Origin: Antilocapra americana
Taxonomy: Eukaryota > Chordata > Mammalia > Artiodactyla > Antilocapridae
Direction of reading: 5' to 3'
Assembly (NCBI GenBank): GCA_007570785.1
Contig: ML660774.1
Span: 7,827,969-7,891,968, forward strand
Length of the DNA stretch: 64,000 bases
Part shown: one piece after another, positions 35,458-48,760 of the stretch
How positions within the stretch are numbered: the stretch's first letter is position 1
How the letters are laid out: every line of letters starts with the position of its first letter
Notes under the pieces: generated by a model
What the model was told of the DNA's origin: nothing
Seen by the model: the letters and a program-made list of their open reading frames with translations, nothing else
Databases searched by the model: none
Program-made: the position numbers and the translations under genes

Positions 35458-36000
35458 ATGCCTTCTACAACAAGATAGAATTATGTAACAGATCTCGACA
35501 ACTTTTTATTACAGATATTTTGTTTCTTAAGTTCAGGTAGAGCCACTTGCAGAAATATACAGGTCTAACCAGCGTTTCCGTTCACATGGTCTCTTGCTGT
35601 CCAGCCTCAGCCAGGTGAGCTCTAAGGGTCAAAGCACCTGCTAACATGGCAGAGCGGGGAAGCACATCTCTAGTGTCCTTCCACCCTTGTTCCTTCCATC
35701 ATCTTTTTGTTTTTACTGCCATCATCTTTTTGTATTATTTTTTGTTTGTTTTATTCATCACAGTTGGGTTTATACTAAGCCCAGGCAAAATTCCCAAACC
35801 TAATGTTGGGGTTGAGGCAGGCATCCTTGAAACAGTGGTAGAGTAAAATATGAATGTGTTTGAAGGAGAGACTGTGTAACTTAAAATTACAACTATTTGA
35901 AGATTCATAAATTTACTTCTCAAGCCCCTTCCTGTCATCAGCATGCCAGGCTTAGAGCTTCACCTGCCTGTTGACCGTGTCCACCTGGATGTCCACCAGG
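35458..36000. other. No gene seen
   Basis: Sequence to the right of the retrocopy. No recognisable element before the old repeat that follows. Confidence 0.45.
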
Positions 36001-36790
36001 CACATCACCCTGACCTTTCATTTCACCCTGTCACCCACCCTCTCCTCCTTTGACTTCTCTGTAAACACCATCACCATTTCGGTTGCTCAGACCAACAGCA
36101 GTGACATGATATTTGACTTATATTTTCTCTTGCATCCCTGACCCTCATTTATGAGCAGATTCTACCTATGCCTTCAAAATATATGCAGAATCCAAATGCT
36201 TTTCATTGCCTTCTCCACTACGGCCTTTCACTTGCGTCTAAGTCTGAACTATTTCAGGAGGCTTGCAACTGGTCTCCTTTCATCTGCTTATATCACCTGC
36301 ATTCTGCTGTCCCCAGGGTATTCAGAATGCTATCTCTAAACCTGAGTGCTGTCACTCATTCCCTGGTGGAAACCCTTCAGGGCCTCTTGTCTCCCATGCT
36401 TACCATAGTCTACAGGGTCCTCGGTGTCCCGGGTCCTCGCTGGACCTCAGTCTTCATCCTGACACTCCCTCCCTGCTTGTTCTGCCCCAGAGTTGCAGAC
36501 CTCCTCCCCGTGAATACATATGCCAAGCTCAAATGGTCCCAGGTCTTTGCCTTTGCCTGGAACACTCCCTTTGTATCTGCAGCTCTCTCCTTTAGCCCTT
36601 CGCGTCTAACTTCAAACGCCCCATTGTCAGAGAGAGCTTTCCTAACCACCTGTTACAGAATCCTGCCTCCATATTTCCTTTACCCTTTGAAAGCTTTTTT
36701 CATCAGAACCCTTCTTATCATCCCTCATCTTCTATGTTTGTTTATGATCTCTTTCCCACCCCAAGAACATAAGCTCAGAAGACCAGGGAC
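36000..36790 (+). repeat. Ancient LINE (L2/CR1-like), diverged
   Basis: Pyrimidine-rich plus-strand sequence with the phrases typical of old mammalian L2-type elements: 'ttgctcagaccaacagcag', 'ctaccttcaaaatatatgc' with small differences, 'aacccttcagggcctcttg', 'tttgcctttgcctggaaca' and 'aagaacataagctcagaag'. The long open frames here (for example 213 codons from 36168) follow from its C-rich composition, not from a gene. The family assignment is from memory and could be wrong. Confidence 0.45.
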
Positions 36791-36799
36791 TTTTCTCAG

Positions 36800-39211
36800 G
36801 AGAATGTGATTCAGAGGCAGGAAGTTCAGTCATGGGGTGGAGCCTCCAGGGCGGTTCCAGCGACCCACAGGGGAGTGCGGGGAAGTGAAGAGCGCTACAA
36901 ATTCCTGAAATCAACCCCCGCACCCCGCCCTTTACAGTTAATGCAAAGAGAAAGTCAAACGTAAACACTTAGACAGCAGTGAGAAATTTTGCTGTTATGA
37001 ACTGGAGTCAAGAAAAAGAGTGGACCAAATCAGTGTTTTATAATTGGATCAATAGAAACTCTGATCATTATGATTTGCTATTTGCTCCACTGTCTTTATG
37101 CTGCAGCATCGCACACATCAATACTGCCGTATGTTCATTCTGAGCACCATTATTTGCCTCTGTTGTCTTCTCATGTGAAACTAGACAGACAGTCACCGAT
37201 CAAGTTTGGACTCTGATCACGCTCATTGGTTCCTAACAATGCTAATGCGATTCAGTGGAATTTGGAATCAGTACCACTACTTGTGATCTTAACTTTCAAG
37301 TCTAAATGGGGCAGGTAGCTACCACCTATCATAAGTATAATGAAAAAATCACTTCCTTGGTGGGAAGAACCTTCATTATTTAATTGGCTGTATGGTGGAT
37401 AATGTATCTTACATTATCAAAACATCAAGTTTTGTTAAGATTTCACATGGTGAGGTTTTGACTTCTAAAAAGAACACATTTAAATTTTTAACAGGTTGTC
37501 TTTCAATTATTTCTAAAGGAGTATCCCAAATAATGGGAGAGGCCAACAGGCTAGACTAGTATATTTTGGGGCAGTGTCTTACAAGTGAGCCTCAAAGCAC
37601 CCCATAGCTAGACCACAGATTCTATAGATGGTGCTATAGACCTGTATATTTGGTCTATAGATGGCTCATATCAGGTCAGACTGGAGTTTCATAGATACAC
37701 TAAGCTGGTGTCATGTAGAATGATGGCAGACTGTACAAGCTTAGTGTTTATTTAAATTTGCTTTAGGTCCTTTCCTCATTTGCACACAGAATGTATCCTG
37801 AAATTTGACAGGGATATGTTTTATAACAGCAATAAGTAATACCATCTTGCTACCTGTGTATTTCGAATGATTTTAGGTTTTCACTTACATCAGCTTCAGC
37901 AGATATGACTCTATGACAAGATAAGTAGTTATGTTTCTGGACTACAAGTTAAAGGCTTATAAGCCACTGTCCAAAAAAGAAAATCTACTTTACAGTGGCC
38001 GCTTTCAAGGAAGGTTTTAGGAAATAAGGTTTTCTGGTAGGTATACATGAATTCTTGGAAATAAAAACAAATATATTTAATCACTAGCTTTACACTATTT
38101 TTGGAAAGCATGTCTGTATAATTTGTCTAAATAGAAAGAGCAGTGCTAAGAGCAAAAGGGGGTGTCATTAATATTTATGCTGACATAACAGGCATAAATT
38201 GGAATTATCCCAGATAATAAGGCAAACAAAATTCATTCTATTTTAATATTAACTTAGTCTTTAGCAATTTATAGCTTTTCTCTTTAAGAAATATCCCTGC
38301 ATTCTAAGAAAAAGATAATGAAGTTAAGAGAAAGCATATAACAAGATCAAAGGGACAGATGTAAAACAAAATAAAATAACTTTTCAGATTAAAGAAGAAA
38401 AATTATAATTTAGCCCAAATTATCAAGATTAAAAAAACATGGGACTGAAATGTTAAAATCAGGAAAAACATGGGTAAAATTAATTCTACTTTTTCCATAA
38501 GACCTAACTTAGCAGGATTAAAAGACACTCCTTACATTGCAAAAAAAATTTTTGATAAATGTAGATGAGACACCATTTTATATAATGAGTAGAAAATTTC
38601 TGAGGATCAATAATTTGAACTATAAAGACTGAAAATGTAGGAAGAATTAGAATCCTCACAAGTATGCATGAGTGACAGTCCCATTCATGTTTCCCTCTTG
38701 ACTTTAAATGGCTTGAAAGACAGAGATCATAAATAATAAATGGAAAATACTACATGCTCAACAGATAAATAATAAATACTAGCCACTCACTAAATGCTTC
38801 TAGATTATCTAACAGAATATTTTAAAAAGAAGCTGTTCATGCTTACTGCACAGTGTTCTATAATGTAACTCTACTGGAGGGCTTGGGACTAAAGTTGATT
38901 ATGTATTTTCGTCTGGTCAGAACAGGAATACTTTTCTGTATAGAAAACACAGCAAGAAACCTAAAAGAGAACAAGGCCTCTTCTTTTTCTTACTAAATAA
39001 AAATGGCCATAATTTCTACATCAGAGGAATTCATGGAAAAGGCTGGAAATAGTCATAATTTCTGTATCAGAGGATTTCATGGAAAAGGCATGTTAGAACT
39101 AATGCTTATGATTCGAATTATGGGCATTTTCAAGAACCATGTCATCATCACTTTCTGCCCTTAGTTTCCAGACAGAGCTGGGATTGGTGCACGAGAATGC
39201 CTGCTGCTGGG
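36800..39211. other. No gene seen; one short tandem
   Basis: AT-rich presumed intron. A 46-bp-period tandem pair lies at 39004-39089 (listed separately). No other structure was recognised. Confidence 0.45.
39004..39089. repeat. Two-copy tandem, about 46-bp period
   Basis: 'cataatttctacatcagagg' at 39008 recurs as 'cataatttctgtatcagagg' at 39054, each followed by 'ttcatggaaaaggc'. A few substitutions separate the copies. Confidence 0.85.
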
Positions 39212-39440
39212 GTGGGCTAGTGCTGTGATCAAGAGTTTGGGGCCAAGCCAGCTGGGTTAAAAGCCCATTCTACCATATCCCCAGATAACTTCAGGAAACT
39301 TATTACTTCTCTCCTTGAACCTAATGGAGCTTCCCACTCTATAAACAGGAGTAACGATAGTGCCAGCCTTTTCACTTTGTCTGAGGGTCCAATGATTAAT
39401 ACACGTAAAGCGTGCAGACGTGGGTCTGGCGCATCCTGCC
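39212..39440 (+). repeat. MIR SINE, diverged
   Basis: Layout of a forward MIR: 'tttggggccaagccagctgg', then an 'acttcaggaaacttattact' core, 'tctataaacaggagtaacga', and 'ttaatacacgtaaagcgtg'. Confidence 0.6.
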
Positions 39441-40878
39441 AGTAATGTTTCTACTTACTACCCCTGCTATGAAAAAGCTAGTGTTTCTTTGGTGTCAATT
39501 CCTGTGACCAGCGGCTGGCTGACTCCTCCCAGATGTGGGTCTCTTTCTTGCCGTGGTCATTCATTCAAACGAATTCTCTAGTCAGGTTTCCTCTTTTTAT
39601 AAATTAAAAATTCTAAAGAAGCGTACTAACTCTTGGTTTGAAGAGCTCAGATGAATTCTCCAAGTCACAGTTGCTTCCTGGAGGCACAGATGGCTGAGTC
39701 AAATCTGCTCTGATGGCACCTTCGTTTGGCACACGGCGGCTTCCTCAGACTGACGAGGAGCCGATGTTGACTGACTGGTCTCATCAGCACAGCAGACTGT
39801 GGGGGCAGAGGACGAAGCCCCCACTGGGAGGAAACACCCGGGAAGGCAAGGCTGCCACGACGCAGCCCAACCCTAGGCGACAGATGTCCCTTTATACAGG
39901 AGAGTCGGGGAACAGGCGTCAGCAAAAGGGGAACCCGGAGCCGCAAAATGATCTTGATGCCTAGTGACACTGCACTGTGATGAGATTTTTTTTAACAACA
40001 TCGAAAAAGATTATAAAACTCTTTCAGTGTCTTTCACATAAAACTGCTCACGCTTGGGATATTTTAGTGCCTGTTATTCCTGCAACATCATCAAAAACGA
40101 GTTCATTGTTATCTGCAAGATACGGAGAAGAGTTAATGGCCAGGGCAGGAGCTCTGCTGGCTTCAAAGTTCAAAGTTACATGCACTCCGGCTCAGCCACA
40201 CAAATTATTCCCTGGGAGTAATCTTTAGTGAGTTGCTAGGAGATGACCAGTTTATGTTTTCCTTTGATTACAGGGCATAACCACCCCACTGTCAGAATGC
40301 CAAAAGTTAAAAAAGAAAAAAAAAAGGCAGTGATTGCTTAAGGATCATTTTTTCCTATAACTTTCAGTGAGGTATTGAAGCCTGGACCATTCTGCATGAA
40401 GAGAGGAGGGTAAGGGAGCCATGGAAATGAATGTAGTAGAATTTTAAGAACTGTTATCTGAACAGGGCCAGTAACAGTTGGCATATCCAGTGTGGTTGGC
40501 ATGTCACCAATGTTTAATATGTATTATTTGTTTAATCAAGTGGAATCATAATTTTTAGTAATTTCTTCAAAAACAGTATCATGCATAGGTGCAGTGCAAG
40601 GCTTATGTCTTAAAAGAAGTGCTTATACATACATGCAGGAGCCTAACATGGGTCAAAAGAGATACACAAACAGAGGACGACAATTAGCTCAAGCCCCTGG
40701 ATTGAAATAAAATAAAAAGAGGAAAGACTGTAACCCTTCTGGCCCCAAGACTAGGGCTCATTTCATTATGCCACACCATCATCTGTACATACTGTATAAT
40801 TACAGCTATATATGCAAGAACTATGAGAGCTAATATGTTTTAGCGATTGAAACTGACAACTCAGTTTAAACAATAACT
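39441..40878. other. No gene recognised; includes a CpG-containing GC-rich island
   Basis: The stretch 39700-39960 is distinctly GC-rich with about a dozen CpGs in AT-rich surroundings. It has short open frames on both strands, none of which I recognise. It could be an exon of an unrecognised transcript, a regulatory element or an old retroelement relic. Confidence 0.4.
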
Positions 40879-41070
40879 CTTACTTCCCTGGGGCTCAGAT
40901 GGTAAAGCATCTACCTGCAATGCAGGAGACCCAGTTTGATCCCTGGGTTGGGAAGAGCCCCTGGAAAAGGGAATGGCAGCCCACCCTGATATTTTTGCCT
41001 GGAGAATCCCATGAACAGAGGAGCCTGGCGACCTACAGAGTTGTACAAGACTGAACAACTAACATACATG
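40879..41070 (+). mobile_element. Bov-tA-type SINE
   Basis: Forward copy ('cttacttccctggggctcag' to 'ttgtacaagactgaacaact'), diverged from consensus. Confidence 0.92.
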
Positions 41071-41072
41071 CT

Positions 41073-41250
41073 TATTAGCTGTGGGACTTGGGGTGAATTA
41101 GTTACATGCTCTGTGCCTTGGTGTCCACAGTCATAAAATGGGGGACATACTAGTACATACCTCACAAGATCTGTGTGAGGATGAAATGAAATAATATATG
41201 TAATATACTTAGAAAATAATGTGCTTAGGAAAGTCCCTGGCACTAAGAGT
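41073..41250 (+). repeat. MIR SINE
   Basis: A clear forward MIR: 'ttagctgtgggacttggggt', 'ctctgtgccttggtgtccac', 'cataaaatgggggacatact' and 'tgtgtgaggatgaaatgaaa'. Confidence 0.75.
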
Positions 41251-41273
41251 GATTAAGGGAATATGAACTATCA

Positions 41274-42002
41274 AAGAGCCTCTTGATGAAAGTGAAAGAG
41301 GAGAGTAAAAAAGTTGGCTTAAAACTCAACATTCAAAAAACTAAGATCATGGCATCCGGTCCCATCACTTCATAGCAAATAGATGGGGAAACAACGGAAA
41401 CAGTGACAGACTTTTTATTTTCTTGGGCTCCAAAATCACTGCAGATGGTGACTGCAGCCACAAAATTAAAAGACGCTTGCTCCTTGAAAGAACAGCTATG
41501 AACAACCAAGAAAGCAAATTAAAAAGCAGAGATATTACTTTGCCAACAAAGGTCCATCTAGTTAAAGCTATCCAGTAGTCACGTATGGATGTGAGAGTTG
41601 GACCATAAAGAAAGATGAGTGCTGAAGAATCGATGCTTTTGAACTGTGGTATTGAGAAGACTCTTGTGAGTCCCTTGGACTGCAAGGAGATCCCACCAGT
41701 CCATCCTAAAGGAAATCAGTCCTGAATATCCATTGGAAGGACTGATGTTGAAGCTGAAACTCCAATGCTTTGGCCACCTGATGCAAAGAACTGACTCATT
41801 GGAAAAGACCCTGATGCTGGGAAAGAGTGAAGGCAGGAGGAGAAGAGGACGACAGAGGATGAGATGGTTGGATGGCATCACCAACACGATGGACATGAGT
41901 TTGAGCAAGTTCCGGGAGTTGGTGATGGACAGAGAAGCCTGATGTGCTGCAGTCCATGGGGTCGCAAAGAATCGGAAACAACTGAGTGACTGAAGCTATC
42001 AT
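41274..42002 (+). mobile_element. BovB (RTE) LINE, 3' end
   Basis: The C-terminal end of the BovB reverse-transcriptase ORF plus the 3' terminus. Key phrases are 'gttggcttaaaactcaacat', 'gatcatggcatccggtccca', 'aaaatcactgcagatggtga' and 'ggatggcatcaccaacacga', with terminal 'gggtcgcaaagaatcggaaa'. Frame breaks make it non-coding. Bov-tA SINEs share this 3' end, which is how they are mobilised. BovB is confined to ruminants and a scattered set of other animals, which supports the host assignment. Confidence 0.93.
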
Positions 42003-43590
42003 TTTCACTATGTTTATGAGCATTATTTTATTGTTCCTAGAATATAGCTCATCACCACCCAAGAGTTAGAGAATCAGGTGTATGAAACTTCAAAAGGTTA
42101 GAAAGCCACACGTTCAGATAAAAAGGGTAGACTCACCAAACTAGGAGAGTGTCAAGGAAGCAAAGAGAAAGCTAAAATTTTAAATTTCCTGTGTTGGTAG
42201 CTGCTGATTCTCACTGTCACAGTGAGAGTTTCAAATTTAGTGTTTACGTGCTCCAGGCTGCCTAAGGTTAGCTATGTATTAGTCAGATTCTGTGCACAAG
42301 GACATCTATGTTTATTCCACTTAAAAGTCACGTGGTCGTAGTGCACTTCTGTGGGGTCTGGGAGAACCTGAGGTCCAGGTTCTGGTTGCTAACCGTGTGG
42401 AATCTTTGTGGGTTTCTCTGTGTCCTCATTTGCTAATGAAAGTTGGACTTTTAGACAATGTTTCCTAGATCTCCACAACTCATAATTTTCTGATCCCTCT
42501 TTGGAAGAGCAGTCCTACACAATAACTTCTTTCACAGGTTAACTCTAAGCAAACGTGCCCATGTGGAAACTCAGAGTTATAAATAAGGAACAGTTAGATG
42601 ATTTATTTTTGCTCTACAAATGAGCAAATGCATGATCATATTCCATTACATAGCATGTTTGCCCAGTGACTTTATAAGAGAATTGGGTTTTAAAAAGAAT
42701 CAGCTCGTCTGTTGTCTACTGCGTCAAGAAAGGTGTGTCATAGAATTGTTAAATGGTGCATTTTAAAAACTCCTCTGGCAAATCATTTTCTTAGAGAGTG
42801 GTTACCAAAAAGAGGGAAAAATAAGAGGAAAATTCAGTCTTTCTGACTTGGAGAAGCAGCAGGTGCGAGTCACAACTCTGGTGCTAAATCGAGATAGCTC
42901 CTTAGAGAATGACGGATCCAGACTTGCCTGTAGTATTTTTATAAAGACTCTCAAACCAGCGTGAAAACCACTGTGATTAATTATTAAATGTGATCCAGGC
43001 TGGGGAGTCCATGCTCACACCATTCAGATCTCTTTTTCTCTCCAGCCTTTGGTTATCAGTTATGGGGATATATAAAGTAACAGTCATAAGGATTTGTTTC
43101 TGCAACGCCATCCCTCAACCTACTTTTACTGTAAATAAACCAGACTGGGGAAGGCAAAGGGAGAAAGTGCCATGTTTCAAGAACATTTGTCTTGATATTT
43201 TAGTGACAAGCTTAATCTAATTAATTGTATTTGGCTCTGACTAGCTTAGCATAAGGTGTGAGCTTTCAGCTGCAAGAGGGCAGCTCTTGACAAGGTGAGA
43301 AATCCTCTTTTGATTGTTGAAATCGTCCAGGGTGCATCTCATCTGTTTTTGAAAATGAAAGCTCTAGTAATATGTGATTTTAAAAAAAGATGCTTTTCTC
43401 ATACGTGACTCTGAGTTCTGTGGAAGGAGGTTATAGCATAGTTACTAACGTGTGGCAGAGACAAGTAGCAGCCTTCTTATACCAATCTCTCTTCCTTACC
43501 CTGTAATTGAAGTTTTAGCTGGGCACATGGCTTAAGCCAGGCGAGGACTCCATTTCTCAGTTTTCCTTCCTTTGTTACCAGAGTTTGGCT
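42003..43590. other. No gene seen
   Basis: Presumed intron. No repeat or exon was recognised. Confidence 0.45.
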
Positions 43591-43870
43591 GGTGAGCGTG
43601 AGACGAATCATATGTGCATCCTCCACGGGCAGGTTCTTACAGGGAAGGGGTGCCTTCGGCTTTCTCTCTGTCTGCTCTAGACAGACCTGGTGTTAGGATC
43701 TGGAGTGGCCATCTTGACCGTGAAAGGGAAGCCGTTAAGTTGAGTGTGCAAGAGACTGGTTCCCTGATAACGATGGCAGTACCAATCTGCGCTGACACAC
43801 GAGTGGGCAACGAGCATCTCCCTTATTTAAGCCTCGATTATTTTGGATTTCCAGCAGCATTGAGCTTTTA
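43590..43870 (+). repeat. Old mammalian interspersed repeat, family uncertain
   Basis: Contains 'ggttccctgataacgatgg' and 'ttaagcctcgattattttgg', which resemble a motif pair common in old L1M/MER-type repeats. It is more GC-rich than its flanks. Confidence 0.35.
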
Positions 43871-46200
43871 TCCCAGTGAATGGACTACCACAGTTGGAAT
43901 CCAGCAAATTATAATTTCTCTTTCAATTTATATGTAGGAATAGTTATAAGGAGAAAGCCTCCAATTTTATAGTAAGTCTCATTTTCCTTCTGTCACAGAT
44001 TGAGTGAAATATTGGCTAGCAAACATATTCCTGCTGGCACTACACCCCTTGTGTCTCTTGTAAAGATCTTGCTTCTTTTCTTCCTTCTGTTTCCCTTCCA
44101 CTCTTCCCTGAATGTCTTATCATCTCCATTGGATTACAGATTCCTTCAGGTCCAGACCTACATTTCATGTTCCAGAGTTTACTATCTCATTGTCTAAACA
44201 CAACATTTTGTACATAAAAAGTTCAGAGTGAGTCTTTGTTTAAAGACATACTCCAAAGACATGTACAGAGCTGTGTTAATTTTTAACACACCATGCATAT
44301 AATTGAATTCCTAAAATGAATTTGAAAACAAGTGCCTAAATTAAATACAAAATTAGATTTCTAGGTTTCCAGACAGATATTATTAATCGTTAGTGATAAC
44401 ACATTTAAAAAAAAATTCAGTGGCATTTTAAGTGATTCAGTACCCCAAGAAACAGCCCTGGACACAACAAAGAGTAGCATGATGTATTAAATAAGATGAA
44501 ATTCTTAAAGCCTTTAAATGTAAAGCACCTCATGCCCAATATTTATTCCCTTATTATCACTTCCAGTAAAAATTATTTAAAGGTTAAGGAGACCAAAAAC
44601 CATAAAAGGAAAAATATCTATGGAATGTCCTATAGGAAACAAAATGATTTATTCCGAAGTTTAGAAAATAAATTTTTTAAATGCCTTAAATTTCTCATAT
44701 TGTCCTGAATTCTTCATGTTGCCTGGACTGATGTTATGACAGTAGATTCTGATTATCCACATGTGATACAAACATTCTTTACAAGTGAGAGGGTTGCTAC
44801 CATCAAAAGATGAATCAAGTCACATTTTACCTTGTGTGTACTGCATTAGGTATAGATTGTATTCTGTCTTTGCAGTACAGGAACAGGCCCAAAGTTAAGG
44901 TTTCTAGATGTTTGGATAAAATTTTCAGAAACATTTCTCAGCCAAGAAAGGCATCCCATTTGCAGTGGGGATGATGCTACAATTCCTGATGGGGAAGACA
45001 GAGACAGGGGTTGGTCAGAGACTAAAGTGAGACCATTTTGGACATTGTACACTGTGAACAAAACAACAACTGTAATGAAAAATGACTTCCTAATTCCTTC
45101 TCCTCCCTCATCCCCTGCCCCACACTGTTTTAAGTGTGATAGAAATGTTTAATCTCTAACCTATTTGTAGATAAAAATCACCATGGTAATTGAATCGGTG
45201 CCCTAACTTCCTTAAAAAATAGCAACAGGTAGCAGGTCTTGGAAGCAAGTATAAGAAAACTTCTGGAGCAGCCAGTGAAAATCTTGCTCTCATCCCTGTT
45301 TTGTTACATTAAATAGGAATTTTGATCCAGACGTGAAATGCAAACGGGATTGAGAACCAAACAATTATGGAGAAAGAATTCTGGGGCTATAGCCAGAAGA
45401 TGAACCCAAGACCACAGTTTCAGATAAGCCAAGTATTTTGCTGTAAAGTGAAGAAAAGAAAAATACCCAGATCTTTCTGTAAAGTAAAATGGTTTCTGTG
45501 TTAATACACACTGAAAAAATGGGGGAAAACAAGAACTTTCTTTAGGAGACGAAATCCGTCACTTGAGGAAAAGCCCTGTTCCACAGAACTGAGGTCTTCC
45601 TCTTAATGATAGGCTTTTGTTCCCGTGTTGCTCAACTTCTAAACAATTTAGGGAAGACTACCATTTGAGATTATAAGTTTCATCCAAAACAGCCTTCACA
45701 GTGGTAGTAAAGAGCAGTAAGGGAGAAAAACGAGAAATTGTTCAAATTTTAGCCAGAACAACAGCTAAAGTCTCAGGATATTATATAAATGAGCATCATT
45801 GATACCTGTTGAAAGGTCATGAATTCTATAACAGCTGTTGGAATAAATCATACTTCAGAATAATCCACAAAAAGTAAATAGAAAAGAGATCATGTTTTGT
45901 CACTGGGCCCAGACAGGGTGATGAAAAAGCCATGATCATGTTTAAGCTTTATCTGCTTATCTGGAGAATGGTGTTAAGGATGGATGTGTTACTGTTGGAT
46001 GGATGTGTGTCTGTTACTTTTTGAGTTCTGTTGTGTGTTTGTTTATTTTTTAATGAAAAACATCCATGAAAGTCTAGTCTAATGAGACAGAAGAGTTCCT
46101 AATTCTTTGAATCTCAAAATGATTCTTCAGTCCTAGTCAGCTATGAACAATTAGATTTCAGTTATTATTATTCACATGGTTATTTAGTTAGAAAGTGGTG
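43871..46200. other. No gene seen
   Basis: AT-rich presumed intron without recognisable features. Confidence 0.45.
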
Positions 46201-46211
46201 TTATTTGGAAA

Positions 46212-46412
46212 GGACTTCCCAGGTGGCACAGTGGTAAAGAATCTGCCTGCCGATGTAGGAGATGCAGGTTCGATCCCTGGGTTGAGAAGATCCCCTGGAG
46301 AAGAAAATGACAATCCACTCCAGTATTCTTGCCTGGGACATCCCGTGGACAGAGGAACCTGGTGGGCTACGGTCCCTGGGGTTGCAAAGAGTTGGACACG
46401 ACTAAGTGGCTG

Positions 46413-46448
<36 letters not shown>
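46212..46448 (+). mobile_element. Bov-tA-type SINE with (CA)n tail and target-site duplication
   Basis: Full-length forward SINE ('gacttcccaggtggcacag' to 'gagttggacacgactaagt'), ending directly in about 15 CA units at 46416-46447. TTATTTGGAAA flanks it at 46201-46211 and 46449-46459, so the CA run lies inside the insertion. Confidence 0.95.
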
Positions 46449-46449
<1 letters not shown>

Positions 46450-46634
46450 TATTTGGAAAAGTGTTTCTATAATTTATTCTAATGGAGTTTAACATGAAGC
46501 AGCCATGTTGCCTTTTTGAATATTTTTAGAGGTGTGAAAATGCTAAATATCACTTTGGACTTTGAAGAGCAGAATGACATTCTACAGTGAATCTGTTTGT
46601 GGAATGTGATTGGTGATAAAAAGGAATCAGCCAT

Positions 46635-46797
46635 GGGGCTTCCCTGGTGGTCCAGTGGCTAAAGACTCCATGATCCCCATGCAGGGGGCCTGGGTTCAAT
46701 CCCTGGTCAAGGAACTAGATCCCACATGCTGCAACTAAGAGTTCAGATGTCAAAACTAAGACCCAGGGCAGCCAAATAAATAAATACGTGAAAAAAA
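46635..46797 (+). mobile_element. CHR-type tRNA-derived SINE
   Basis: 'ggggcttccctggtggtcca', 'caatccctggtcaaggaact' and 'agatcccacatgctgcaact', with an AAATAAATAAAT-like tail. Confidence 0.85.
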
Positions 46798-48760
46798 TCA
46801 TCAGGCATGGATCGTAAGTTATTCTGGGACAGAATTCTGAGAACTGTTGAAAACTTGGGACTTGAAGAGACCATAAGGCTCCATCTCCCTTTTCTAATGG
46901 CCAAAGCATTGAGAATAGTGTTGATATTAAGTATCTACTAACCAGAAACACCTAAGCTTTTCTTAACACCCCTTTTACTCTTACCCAAAATACTACCCAA
47001 CACGGGCACCCAAAGTGCCAGGAAAATAGCCAGTTTTCTAAGACTCCATATAATTTTATTTTGTGTAGTAGCTGAAGTGGGCCAGAGATGAATTTCACAT
47101 CATCATGGAGGGGAGAAGGAAAGCATCTGAGAAATTAATCAGTCCCAGAGCCATTTAAAGGTATATTGTATTTGTAGGCACAACTCGGGCCGTAAAGGTG
47201 AGCACCTGAAATAACACAGATGCCTTCTCGCTGGAGGGGAGTGGCAGCTTCACCGAAAACACGAAGAAAAGGAACTCTTTGGCTCCATCTTCCTTAAAAA
47301 CTCTGAAAACAATTTTATATTTAGGAGACTAAGACCAATTTCGTTGAAATACAGCTCGTATAGAACATATAGAGTATGTCCCAATAACCTGAAAGCGAAG
47401 CAGCAGATGTTAACAGAGCAATCTATCTCTATGAGGATTGTGAGAAAATAATTATGAAGCTTTGCGGGAAGCCTAGAGGAAAAAAAAAAGATCCAGTTCA
47501 AATATCCAGGAGAGATGCTGATTTGCTTCAGGAACTACCGAGTGTTATTCCATTTCACCTCTTTTTAATAATTTCCAGTGTTTGTTAAGGCATACAGAAT
47601 CTGCATGTTCTCAAAACACAGTTCTCTGGCAATACTGGTATGCTTACCTATTTTGTGTCTGTCTGTTTCCCTGACTATAATACATATGAGATTAAGGCTC
47701 ACTTCTTTATCACTGTTTATTTCGCATTCCATCTAGTTCAGCACCTTGTGCATCTTATGTGCTTAGTAAGTTTTTAAAAAGGTGAGTCACATATAAGATT
47801 GTTGCTGGTTTATATTTTAATGGAGAGTTTTTAAGCAGTTACAGTAAATCTTTGCCTAGTTCCTTAAAAAGATTCAGACGTCTATTTTTGAGCATCTCTC
47901 CTGTTAATATTTACAATGAACTTCTGTGTTCTATGGGTCAGCAGCTATAAACCATTACAGCATGCTCGCATCCAGGAGTTACAAAAGCAGGGAAATTATC
48001 CTGCAAAAAAAGCACCCTGCTGCAGAGATTCTAGTTGGGAATTATTACCACTGGTGTTAAATATTTGAGCTAATCATTTGTATTCAAAGGAGAAGCTGCA
48101 TTTGATAAAGCTTCTAAATGTGGGTTTCTGACACCTACCACGTAGAATTCTATTCCAGAGAATCAAACAAAATGTGGCATCCTAATATAGTTTCTAGCAG
48201 AGCTTCTCTGAGGACGTTACGTAGTCCCTTCAAGACTCAATGACCTATAAACTTGTGAATTACAATTTTGAAATTAGAGTCCTAAGAGGTAAATTAATAG
48301 ACATTCTGATCTTGTGCCTGGATATAGGATTGACCATTAAATATTAGCTATTGTTATGTTTGTTATTTTTGCTATTGTTCATAGAGTTCTTGTAACTATT
48401 GCTATTAATTTCAGGATCATTATTTCTGTTATTTTAATTTCATTTTGGCAGACAAATTATCATTTTAATTTTTTGATTCATTTTCCTATCTCTAGCCTTC
48501 CCTCCTATGTCTCTCAGTCTCTCTCTCTTTTGGTTTGATGGTGCAGTGTTGCGAGGTTTATCGTTTGACAAGGACCAGTGACTTCACATTATCTATTTAT
48601 ACATTCCAAATCAAGCCCAGCACAATATGTTCCCATCCTAATCTTCAAGATGTTGTATTCTATTTCCCTTCTCATATTCTGTTCTTTAGCCAAACTGGAC
48701 TTTCTGCTGCTCCTTTTTATACACCTTTTATGTTTCAGCCTTCATATGAGTTGAATTGGC
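46798..48760. other. No gene seen
   Basis: Presumed intron without recognisable features. Confidence 0.45.

Noticed and set aside
36168..36809. 213-codon plus-strand open frame
   Set aside because: It lies in a pyrimidine-rich, old L2-like repeat and has no recognisable domain or splice sites. Composition alone explains the lack of stops.
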